A DNA stretch of 64,000 nt from Luteimonas aestuarii. GTDB taxonomy: Bacteria; Pseudomonadota; Gammaproteobacteria; Xanthomonadales; Xanthomonadaceae. The notes under the pieces are model-generated. The model was not told the origin of the DNA and did not search any database. It saw nothing but the letters and a program-made list of their open reading frames with translations. The stretch covers positions 434,001-498,000 of the forward strand of contig NZ_SMTF01000002.1 of assembly GCF_004357985.1 (NCBI RefSeq), read 5' to 3'. A program made the translations under genes and the position numbers. How positions within the stretch are numbered: position 1 is the first letter of the stretch; every line of letters starts with the position of its first letter. Below are positions 1-7,413 of this stretch, piece after piece.

Positions 1-210
1 CGCGTGGTCGCGTTCGGCCAGCACGATGCGGCTGCGTGGCCGCTCGATGTCATGGCGCAGCACGTCGGGGTCGATGCGGTTTCCGTCGAGGAGATCGGCT
101 TCCGTGGTCCAACCCGCGCGACTGGCTTCGCCGCGATAGGCGGACGTGACCAGGGCGACCAGGGCCGGGATGTCGGCGACGCTGGCGTCGCGGAAGCGGG
201 ACTCGTCCAT
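1..210 (-). CDS. GNAT-family N-acetyltransferase, C-terminus cut by window edge
   Basis: The first 70 residues are visible; the reading frame is still open at base 1, so the acetyl-CoA-binding core lies outside the window. It starts at the ATG complementary to 208–210, and the opening (MDESRFRDASVADIPALVAL) is typical of the beta1–alpha1 part of the GNAT fold: a short strand, then 'A...D...L..L...AY' facing the substrate. It lies 48 bases downstream of sufS on the same strand and could be the last gene of the suf operon, although a GC-rich hairpin separates them. The substrate cannot be guessed. The family call rests on the N-terminal pattern only. Confidence 0.7.
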   Translation of the reverse strand, partial: MDESRFRDASVADIPALVALVTSAYRGEASRAGWTTEADLLDGNRIDPDVLRHDIERPRSRIVLAERDHA

Positions 211-223
211 GCGCCCATTGTAG

Positions 224-241
224 GGCGGGCCCAGGCCCGCC
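224..241. terminator. GC-rich hairpin after sufS
   Basis: GGCGGGCC, loop CA, GGCCCGCC: a perfect 8-bp stem in the short gap between sufS and the GNAT gene. There is no T-run on either side, so it is at best a weak or Rho-assisted terminator, or an RNA-stabilising end for the suf transcript. Confidence 0.3.
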
Positions 242-258
242 GCTAAGCGGTCGCCCGT

Positions 259-1539
259 CTAACCCAGCAGTCTGCGGACCTTCTTCAGCGCCACGATGAA
301 ATGCTCGACCTCTTCGTGCGTGTTGTAGAACGCGAACGAGGCGCGCACGGTCGCTGCCACGCCGTACCACTGCAACAGCGGATGCGCGCAATGCTGGCCC
401 GAACGCACGGCCACGCCCTCAAGGTCCAGCAGGGTGGCCAGGTCGTGCGCATGCGCGCCATCCACCAGGAACGACACCACCGCAGCCTTCTCCGGCGCGC
501 GGCCGAAGATGCGCAGGCCTTCGATCCTGTCGAGCTCCTCGGTGGCATGCGCCAGCAGTTCTGCTTCGCGTACTTCGACTGCACCCATGCCCAGCGTGGC
601 GAGGTAATCGACCGCCGCGCCCAGCCCGACGAAGCCGGCGATGTTCGGCGTGCCGGCTTCGAAGCGGTGCGGCGGGTCGTTGAACACGGTGCCGTCGAAG
701 CTGACTTCCTTGATCATCTCGCCACCGCCGATGAACGGTGGCATCGCCTGCAGGTGCTCGCGCCGCGCCCACAGCGCGCCGGTGCCGGTGGGACCGCACA
801 TCTTGTGGCCGGTGAAGGCGTAGAAGTCGCACCCGAGGCCAGCCACGTCCACCGCGCGGTGCGGCACCGCCTGCGAGCCGTCGACCACGGTGACGATGCC
901 GCGCCTGCGTGCCTCGCGGCAGATCTCGCGCACCGGGTTGACCGTGCCCAGCACATTGGAGGTATGGGTGATCGCCAGCAGCCTCACGTCGCCGGTCATC
1001 GCGGCGCGCAGTGCGTCCAGGTCGAGCGTGCCGTCCTCGCGGATCTCGGCGACACGGATCGTCGCGCCGGTGCGTGCGGCGACGAGTTGCCAGGGCACGA
1101 TGTTGGCGTGGTGCTCCATCCGCGAGACGAGGATGGCATCACCGGCCTTCAGCCGCGGCAGCGCCCACGAGTACGCGACCAGGTTGATGGCGAAGGTGGT
1201 GCCGCTGCATAGCACCAGCTCGTCGCTGCGCACGTTGAGGAAACCGGCCAGCTTTCGTCGCGCGGCTTCGTAGGACTCTGTGGCCTCTGTGCCCAGCGCA
1301 TGCACGGCGCGGCTGACGTTGGCATTGTGGCGACGATAGAAGTCGTCGACGGCGTCGATCACGGCGGCCGGCTTCTGCCCAGTATTGGCGCTGTCCAGGT
1401 ACACAAGCGGCTTGCCATGCACCTCGCGCTGCAGCAACGGGAAGTCGGCGCGGACGAGGGTCCAGTCGGCGCCGCCAGCCCCTTCCCCCGGATGCGGGGG
1501 AAGGATGGGGTGGGGGTTCGCGACGTGCGACGTATTCAT
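259..1539 (-). CDS. sufS: Cysteine desulfurase SufS
   Basis: Class V aminotransferase-fold PLP enzyme that removes sulfur from cysteine and passes it as persulfide to the SufBCD scaffold (usually through SufE/SufU, which is not in this window). The PLP lysine is K246 in FTGHKMCGPTG and the catalytic cysteine is C384 in RSGQHCAHP, the SufS (group II) form. It has 426 residues against about 405–410 usual; the excess is an N-terminal stretch, residues 4–20 (SHVANPHPILPPHPGEG), encoded by a hairpin repeat. The fold proper begins near residue 26 (DWTLVRADFP). ATG overlaps the sufD stop by four bases (ATGA), so the two are translationally coupled. Confidence 0.96.
   Translation of the reverse strand: MNTSHVANPHPILPPHPGEGAGGADWTLVRADFPLLQREVHGKPLVYLDSANTGQKPAAVIDAVDDFYRRHNANVSRAVHALGTEATESYEAARRKLAGFLNVRSDELVLCSGTTFAINLVAYSWALPRLKAGDAILVSRMEHHANIVPWQLVAARTGATIRVAEIREDGTLDLDALRAAMTGDVRLLAITHTSNVLGTVNPVREICREARRRGIVTVVDGSQAVPHRAVDVAGLGCDFYAFTGHKMCGPTGTGALWARREHLQAMPPFIGGGEMIKEVSFDGTVFNDPPHRFEAGTPNIAGFVGLGAAVDYLATLGMGAVEVREAELLAHATEELDRIEGLRIFGRAPEKAAVVSFLVDGAHAHDLATLLDLEGVAVRSGQHCAHPLLQWYGVAATVRASFAFYNTHEEVEHFIVALKKVRRLLG
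1481..1519. repeat. GC-rich hairpin repeat, inside the sufS coding start
   Basis: CCTTCCCCCG, loop GATG, CGGGGGAAGG (1481–1504), followed by a TGGGGTGGGGG-like arm (1507–1516). The same core and arm recur in the sufB–sufC gap, in murL, after the amidohydrolase gene and between corC and the DUF4105 gene. Here it is read through in frame and encodes a Pro/Gly/His-rich stretch at the N terminus of SufS. Confidence 0.85.
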
Positions 1540-2795
1540 GCCGTGATCGTTTCCAGCGCGGCATCGACGCGGGCCAGCAGCGCCTCGCGGACGCCGTCGT
1601 CATCGATGGCCGACAGCGGCTCGCGGCAGAACGCGGCAGTCAGCAGCTGCGTCGCCTCGGCCGCGGCCAACCCGCGCGAGCGCAGGTAGAACAGGGCGTG
1701 CGGGTCGAGCTGGCCGACGGTGGCGCCATGCGCGGCCTGTACTTCGTCGGCATGGATCTCCAGCACCGGTTGGGTATCGATCTCGGCTTCGGCCGACAAC
1801 AGCAGGTTCTTGTTCGCCAGCATCGCGCTGGTGCCGTCGGCGCCTTCGCGGATCAGGATGCCACCGTGGAAGACCGCGCGGCCACGACCGCTGCCCAGGC
1901 CGCGCCAGGTGAGCTCGCAGGCGGTGTCGCGGGCGACGTGGTCGATGCCAAGCCGGGTCTCGACATGGCGGCGGCCGTCGGCCAGGAGCACGCCGTTGGC
2001 ATGCAGCCGTGCGTTGTCGCCTTCCAGGCGCACGTTGAGCTCGTGGCGCGACAACGCGCTGCCGAGCTCCAGGTCGATGCGCTGGTAACTTGAGTCGCGC
2101 GCCAGCACCGCGTCGGTTCGCAGGAACTGCGTGGCGCGTGCGCTGTCGGACTGCACGCGCACGTGCGACAGGCGGGCGCGCTGCGCGAGATGCACGTGGG
2201 TCAGGACATTGGCGAAGTGCGCATGCGCAGCGGCGGCGAGGTGGTGCTCGACCACGGACAGCGATGCGTCCGCATGCAACTCGATCAGGTTGCGCAGGTG
2301 CCAGGCACGATCGACCGGATCCTCCGCACCGATGAAGACCATGTGTAGCGGCTGGTCGCCACGTGCGCCGGCTTCGGCGCGCAGCAGGACGCCTTCGCTG
2401 GCGAGCGCGGCGTTGAGGCGGGCGAAGGTTTCATCGCTGCGCTCGAAGCGACGCTGCAGGAAGCGTGCGCTTTCGCCGCCTTCCGCCAAGGCTTCCGAAA
2501 GCCGCTGGACGCTGATGCCGGTCGGCAGGTTCGCGAACTGCGACAGAGCGTCGGCGTAGCGGCCGTTGACGAAGACCAGCCTTGGCGCGGGAATGTCGGC
2601 CAGCAGCGCGGCATCGACGTCGGGCGTCTCGCCCACCGCGGCAAACGTGCGCCGCTCCAGCTGGCGCAGCGAGGTGTACCTCCAGGCTTCGGTACGCGGG
2701 CCGGGCAGGCCATCGCGCAGCACCTCGTCCAGCAATGCGCGGCGCGGGGCATCGCCGCTGAACGCGGTCGAGAGGGAGTCGAGCAGGGCGCTCAT
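1536..2795 (-). CDS. sufD: Fe-S cluster assembly protein SufD
   Basis: Scaffold subunit of the SufBC2D complex, where Fe-S clusters are built in the cytoplasm. 419 residues, the family's usual length. The C-terminal half carries the right-handed beta-helix core shared with SufB (around ALSRHELNVRLEG and LLADGRRHVETRLGIDHVA) and ends with the family block near HGATVGQLDPHALFYLRSRGL. ATG shares one base with the sufC stop (TGATG) and its own stop overlaps the sufS ATG. The sufBCDS order is intact. Confidence 0.95.
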   Translation of the reverse strand: MSALLDSLSTAFSGDAPRRALLDEVLRDGLPGPRTEAWRYTSLRQLERRTFAAVGETPDVDAALLADIPAPRLVFVNGRYADALSQFANLPTGISVQRLSEALAEGGESARFLQRRFERSDETFARLNAALASEGVLLRAEAGARGDQPLHMVFIGAEDPVDRAWHLRNLIELHADASLSVVEHHLAAAAHAHFANVLTHVHLAQRARLSHVRVQSDSARATQFLRTDAVLARDSSYQRIDLELGSALSRHELNVRLEGDNARLHANGVLLADGRRHVETRLGIDHVARDTACELTWRGLGSGRGRAVFHGGILIREGADGTSAMLANKNLLLSAEAEIDTQPVLEIHADEVQAAHGATVGQLDPHALFYLRSRGLAAAEATQLLTAAFCREPLSAIDDDGVREALLARVDAALETITA

Positions 2796-3559
2796 CAGGC
2801 GGTAGCCTCCGGCGCCACGCGATCCTTCAGCCAGGCATAACCGTGCTGTTCCAGTTCCAGCGCCAGCTCCGGCCCGCCGCTCTCGACGATGCGGCCCTCG
2901 GCCAGTACATGCACCACGTCGGGCTTGATGTGCTCCAGCAGGCGCTGGTAGTGGGTGATCACGACGAAGGCGCGATCGGGCGAGCGCAGCGCATTGACGC
3001 CGTCGGCAACGGTCTTCAGTGCATCGATGTCCAGGCCGCTGTCGGTCTCGTCGAGGATCGCCAGTTTCGGTTCCAGTACTGCGAGCTGGAAGATTTCGTT
3101 GCGCTTCTTCTCGCCGCCGCTGAAGCCCTCGTTGACGCCGCGGTGCAGCAACTCGTCCTTCAGGTGCAGCACGGCCAGCTTCTCGCGCACCAGCTTGAGG
3201 AATTGCATCGAATCCAGTTCTTCCTGGCCGCGCGCCTTGCGCTGTGCGTTGAGCGCCGCGCGCAGGAAATAGGTGTTGTTCACGCCGGGGATTTCCACCG
3301 GGTACTGGAAGGCGAGGAACAGGCCCGCGGCCGCGCGCTCCTCGGGCTCGAGGTCAAGCAGCGGCTTGCCCTCGAACGCGACCGATCCTTCGGTGACTTC
3401 GTAGCCTTCGCGCCCGGCCAGGATGTTGCCCAGCGTGGACTTGCCGGCGCCGTTGGGCCCCATGATGGCGTGTACCTCGCCCGGCTTCACGTCCAGCGTG
3501 AGGCCCTTGAGGATCTGCTTGCCGGCGACGCTGGCGTGGAGGTTGTCGATCTTGAGCAT
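2795..3559 (-). CDS. sufC: Fe-S assembly ABC-type ATPase SufC
   Basis: ATPase that drives conformational change of the SufB–SufD scaffold. 254 residues from the ATG complementary to 3557–3559. Walker A is GPNGAGKST, the signature is FSGGEKKRNEI, Walker B is LAILDETDSGLDID with the extra Asp run typical of SufC, and the switch His is in VITHYQRLL. An in-frame ATG 69 bases upstream exists, but the added residues (MTGPTPALPRNGGG) are translated hairpin repeat, and family members begin with MLKI-type sequence, so the downstream start was chosen. Confidence 0.96.
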   Translation of the reverse strand: MLKIDNLHASVAGKQILKGLTLDVKPGEVHAIMGPNGAGKSTLGNILAGREGYEVTEGSVAFEGKPLLDLEPEERAAAGLFLAFQYPVEIPGVNNTYFLRAALNAQRKARGQEELDSMQFLKLVREKLAVLHLKDELLHRGVNEGFSGGEKKRNEIFQLAVLEPKLAILDETDSGLDIDALKTVADGVNALRSPDRAFVVITHYQRLLEHIKPDVVHVLAEGRIVESGGPELALELEQHGYAWLKDRVAPEATA

Positions 3560-3586
3560 GTTGATTGTCCGTTTCGTTGATCTGCT

Positions 3587-3681
3587 CCCTCCCCCATTGC
3601 GGGGGAGGGCAGGTGTGGGGCCTGTCACGTAAAGCTGCCCCCATCCGCCCTGCGGGCACCTTCCCCGCGCGCGGGGGAAGG
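3587..3681. repeat. Pair of GC-rich hairpin repeats between sufB and sufC
   Basis: Two members of the dispersed family in the 131-base gap: CCCTCCCCC, ATTGC, GGGGGAGGG (3587–3609), and CCTTCCCC around a CGCGCG centre with GGGGAAGG (3659–3681). A smaller GC-rich palindrome (GCCCTGCGGGC) sits between them. They split an otherwise tightly packed operon and could attenuate transcription or stabilise sufB mRNA, which would alter SufB:SufC ratios. Confidence 0.85.
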
Positions 3682-3691
3682 GAATGGTGGG

Positions 3692-5164
<1,473 letters not shown>

Positions 5165-5179
5165 GGGGCTGCCTGTGGT

Positions 5180-5635
5180 CTATGCGTTGGCCAGGCGCGC
5201 GGGGATGCGCCGGGCCGGTGTGGGGGAGGGCGGCGGGTCGCCGAGCATTTCGGCAAGCGTCACCGCGCGCAGGGCATCGGCGACCACGTCGTTGATCCGG
5301 CGCCAGTTGCTGCGCACGCCGCACTGGTGGGAGATGCCGCAGTCGCCGTGGTCGAGGCTGCATTCGGTCATCGCCAGCGGGCCTTCCATCGCCTCGACGA
5401 TCTCGACCAGGCTGATGTCGCTGGCCGGCCGGGCCAATCGGTAGCCGCCATGCACGCCACGGAAGCCTTCCACCAGCCCCGCCTGCGCCAGCGGCTTGAG
5501 CAGCTTGCTGACCGTAGGCACTTCCAGCCCGGCGCGATCGGCCAGGTCCGCCGCGCTCAGCACGACGTCGGGCCGCGCGGCGAGCACGGTCAGGACGACG
5601 GTGGCGTAGTCGGTGAGCTTGGTGACCCGGAGCAT
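5180..5635 (-). CDS. Rrf2/IscR-type regulator of the suf operon
   Basis: Winged-helix repressor/activator expected to sense Fe-S status and control the genes behind it (family: SUF-system FeS assembly regulator). From the ATG complementary to 5633–5635 it has 151 residues. The DNA-binding part is MLRVTKLTDYATVVLTVLA…VPTVSKLLKPLAQAGLVEGFRGVHGGYRLARP. Three cysteines in CSLDHGDCGISHQC (C-x6-C-x5-C) match the Fe-S ligand region of IscR-like proteins. An in-frame ATG 60 bases upstream is rejected because it lies above the predicted –10 box. It heads sufBCDS, and a dyad in its promoter suggests autoregulation. Confidence 0.88.
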   Translation of the reverse strand: MLRVTKLTDYATVVLTVLAARPDVVLSAADLADRAGLEVPTVSKLLKPLAQAGLVEGFRGVHGGYRLARPASDISLVEIVEAMEGPLAMTECSLDHGDCGISHQCGVRSNWRRINDVVADALRAVTLAEMLGDPPPSPTPARRIPARLANA

Positions 5636-5666
5636 GGATGCGAATGGTTCTCGAAAACGGACCAAA

Positions 5667-5695
5667 ATTGTACGCTTTCGAGCCTCGCGGCTCAA
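5667..5695 (-). promoter_or_regulatory. Sigma70-type promoter of the suf operon with internal dyad
   Basis: On the minus strand: TTGAGC (5690–5695), 17-base spacer, TACAAT (5667–5672), placed 31 bases before the regulator ATG. The spacer contains GAGCC-TCGC-GGCTC (5680–5693), an inverted repeat overlapping the –35 box, well placed to be an operator for the Rrf2-type regulator. Confidence 0.65.
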
Positions 5696-5721
5696 ACCCG
5701 GGCGTCAGCTGCGGGTCAGCC

Positions 5722-5737
5722 GGTGACGACTGTCACC
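5722..5737. promoter_or_regulatory. Perfect 6-4-6 dyad, possible operator
   Basis: GGTGAC-GACT-GTCACC in the divergent region between the suf regulator and a small membrane-protein gene, upstream of the suf –35 box. The symmetry is that of a dimeric regulator site; the binding protein is unknown. Confidence 0.35.
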
Positions 5738-5826
5738 CGCGGCGGATGATGGCTGCGACTGTCGCCAGGCGTGCGTAAACACGAACATGGCCTCGTCCAC
5801 TGGCGGACGCTCGAGGGAGACGGATC

Positions 5827-6009
5827 ATGGCGACCACGCGCATCCACGACGCCGCGACCGGCCTGGGTTCGTCGGGCATTGTCAAGGCTGCCCTCGTCGC
5901 CGGCGCGGTGCTCCTGCTGTGGAGGGCCGCACGCGGATTGCGTGACCTGGGCTGGGCGGCATTCGGGCTGGGCATGGCCGCGTACTGGACCGGTTTCTGG
6001 CCGTTCTGA
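5827..6009 (+). CDS. Small membrane protein, 60 residues, unknown
   Basis: Not recognised. ATG follows a good ribosome site (GAGGGAG, about 7 bases before). After a short hydrophilic N terminus (MATTRIHDAATGLG) there are two hydrophobic segments, roughly residues 18–33 (IVKAALVAGAVLLLW) and 41–58 (LGWAAFGLGMAAYWTGFW), joined by a basic turn (RAARGLRD), which suggests a two-pass inner-membrane hairpin. It ends WPF. The gene stands alone, divergent from the suf operon. The ribosome site and clean membrane pattern make it likely real. Confidence 0.6.
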   Translation: MATTRIHDAATGLGSSGIVKAALVAGAVLLLWRAARGLRDLGWAAFGLGMAAYWTGFWPF

Positions 6010-6044
6010 CACAGCGCAGCGGCGATCGCATCCGTGCGGTCATT

Positions 6045-6058
6045 CCGGCGCAAGCCGG
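6045..6058. repeat. Short hairpin between small membrane protein and cytochrome gene
   Basis: CCGGC-GCAA-GCCGG in the gap between two convergent genes (the next gene is on the minus strand). The surrounding CATTCCGGCGCAAGCCGG text resembles common intergenic hairpin repeats of proteobacteria, a different type from the C/G-tract family elsewhere in this window. It may end one or both transcripts. Confidence 0.4.
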
Positions 6059-6117
6059 CAGGACGGAACGCGGCATGGCCGGCACGGGTGAAATCGCGCG
6101 CCGGCATCCTGCGCCGC

Positions 6118-6648
6118 TCATTCCGTCGCTGCGACTGGCTCCACCAGTTGGAAGTACGGCGGCGGGGGCGTTTCACCCGGCGGCAGTGCAGGCCGCGAGG
6201 GCTCACCCGCCCGGCCGAGCGAACGAATGAAGTGGTAGATCGCGCGGCGGTCGGCCTCGCGCATCTGCCGCAGCACGAAATCGGGCATGATCGGCCGCGT
6301 GTGCAGCTTGCCGGTGTAGTCCAGCCACTCGGTTTCGGAAAGACCGTCGACGGTCAGCCGCAGGTTGGTGGCGTACGTGGTCCCCCAGGGGCCGTGGTAG
6401 CCCAGTGGCGATCCAGTCAGCCATGCGTCCTTCGGCACGTCGCCGCCACGCGGCATGTAGTCGGCAGTGTGGCAGTCATTGCAGCCACCGATGCGGACGA
6501 TGTACTCGCCGTGTGCGATCAGTCCGGCGTCGGTGCCGCTGGCCGGGGCAACGGTGGCGGGGGCTGACTCCAGCGGAGGCCCGGAGGTCGATGGTGGCTG
6601 GCAGGCCGACAGCATGCAGGCTGCGGCGAGGGCGATGGGCAGGCGCAT
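6118..6648 (-). CDS. Cytochrome c-type lipoprotein
   Basis: Monohaem c-type cytochrome anchored as a lipoprotein. Signal peptide MRLPIALAAACMLSAC with lipobox LSAC (C16), then a Pro/Ser/Ala-rich linker, then the haem-binding motif CNDCH at about residues 56–60. The family ligand region is probably the HTRPIMPDFVLRQM stretch. The form (GEYIVRIGGCNDCHT…GPWGTTYATNL…W) resembles the small cytochromes that accompany periplasmic dehydrogenases, but no dehydrogenase gene is adjacent. 176 residues with a Pro-rich C-terminal tail. Partner unknown. Confidence 0.85.
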   Translation of the reverse strand: MRLPIALAAACMLSACQPPSTSGPPLESAPATVAPASGTDAGLIAHGEYIVRIGGCNDCHTADYMPRGGDVPKDAWLTGSPLGYHGPWGTTYATNLRLTVDGLSETEWLDYTGKLHTRPIMPDFVLRQMREADRRAIYHFIRSLGRAGEPSRPALPPGETPPPPYFQLVEPVAATE

Positions 6649-6802
6649 GGCGGGTTCGCTCCGGGGTGGTGATACCGGTGCAACGCAGGGATCGATCCGG
6701 AACGGCCGTGTTGCATCGAGCGCGCGGAGGACGGCCGGCTACGGGCCGGTGGCGTGGCCGGCCGTGCGACAATCCGGCCTCCCGCCACGATGCCCGCCGC
6801 AC

Positions 6803-7279
6803 ATGCCGAAGAAGAAGAAGAAGATCGAAGCCCGCCTGTCCGAGATCCACGGCAACGGCGTGTTCGCCACCGAGGCGATCAGGAAGGGCGAGCGCATCGT
6901 CCGCTACAAGGGCAAGCTGCGCACGCACGAAGAGGTGGACGAGGCGTATGGGGATGATGACGAAGACGGCCACACCTTTCTGTTCACGCTCAACGACGAT
7001 TACGTGATCGATGCCAACGTCGATGGCAACATCGCGCGCTGGATCAACCACAGCTGCGATCCGAACTGCGAGTCCGAGGTCGAGGAAGACGGGAAGGACC
7101 GCCGCAGGAAGGACAAGGTATTCATCCACGCCCTGCGCAACATCAAGGCCGGCGAGGAGCTGACCTACAACTACGGCATCGTCCTGGACGAACCGCACAA
7201 CGCGAAGAACAAGAAGCTCTGGGCCTGCCGCTGCGGCTCGAAGAAGTGCACGGGGACGATGCTGCAGCCCAAGCGCTGA
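6803..7279 (+). CDS. SET-domain protein-lysine methyltransferase
   Basis: 158 residues, essentially a bare SET domain with a post-SET tail, predicted to move methyl groups from S-adenosylmethionine to protein lysines. Motifs: GNGVFATEAIRKGERI (N-SET), RWINHSCDPNCES (cofactor-binding NHSCDPN), LTYNYG (catalytic Tyr), and CRCGSKKCTGTML (post-SET zinc cysteines together with the SET Cys). Insert residues around EEDGKDRRRKDK form a charged loop. It begins MPKKKKKIEARLSE. The ATG at 6803 was chosen because the longer in-frame ORF adds unrelated low-complexity residues. It stands alone; the substrate is unknown, but lysine-rich DNA-binding proteins are known targets in other bacteria. Confidence 0.9.
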   Translation: MPKKKKKIEARLSEIHGNGVFATEAIRKGERIVRYKGKLRTHEEVDEAYGDDDEDGHTFLFTLNDDYVIDANVDGNIARWINHSCDPNCESEVEEDGKDRRRKDKVFIHALRNIKAGEELTYNYGIVLDEPHNAKNKKLWACRCGSKKCTGTMLQPKR

Positions 7280-7413
7280 GGCGTTGCGTGCGGCTGGACA
7301 AGTCGCTGATGCGCCAGGCACGCCAATGGTTGCCATGACTCACGGCAGGCGTGGCGTGGCCTTGCGGCGCGTAGATTGCGCATCCAACGCGAACTGCCTG
7401 TCCGGAACCACCG

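Noticed and set aside
3560-3628. N-terminal extension of SufC (extra ATG at 3628)
   Set aside because: Encodes translated hairpin repeat; the start at 3559 fits the family.
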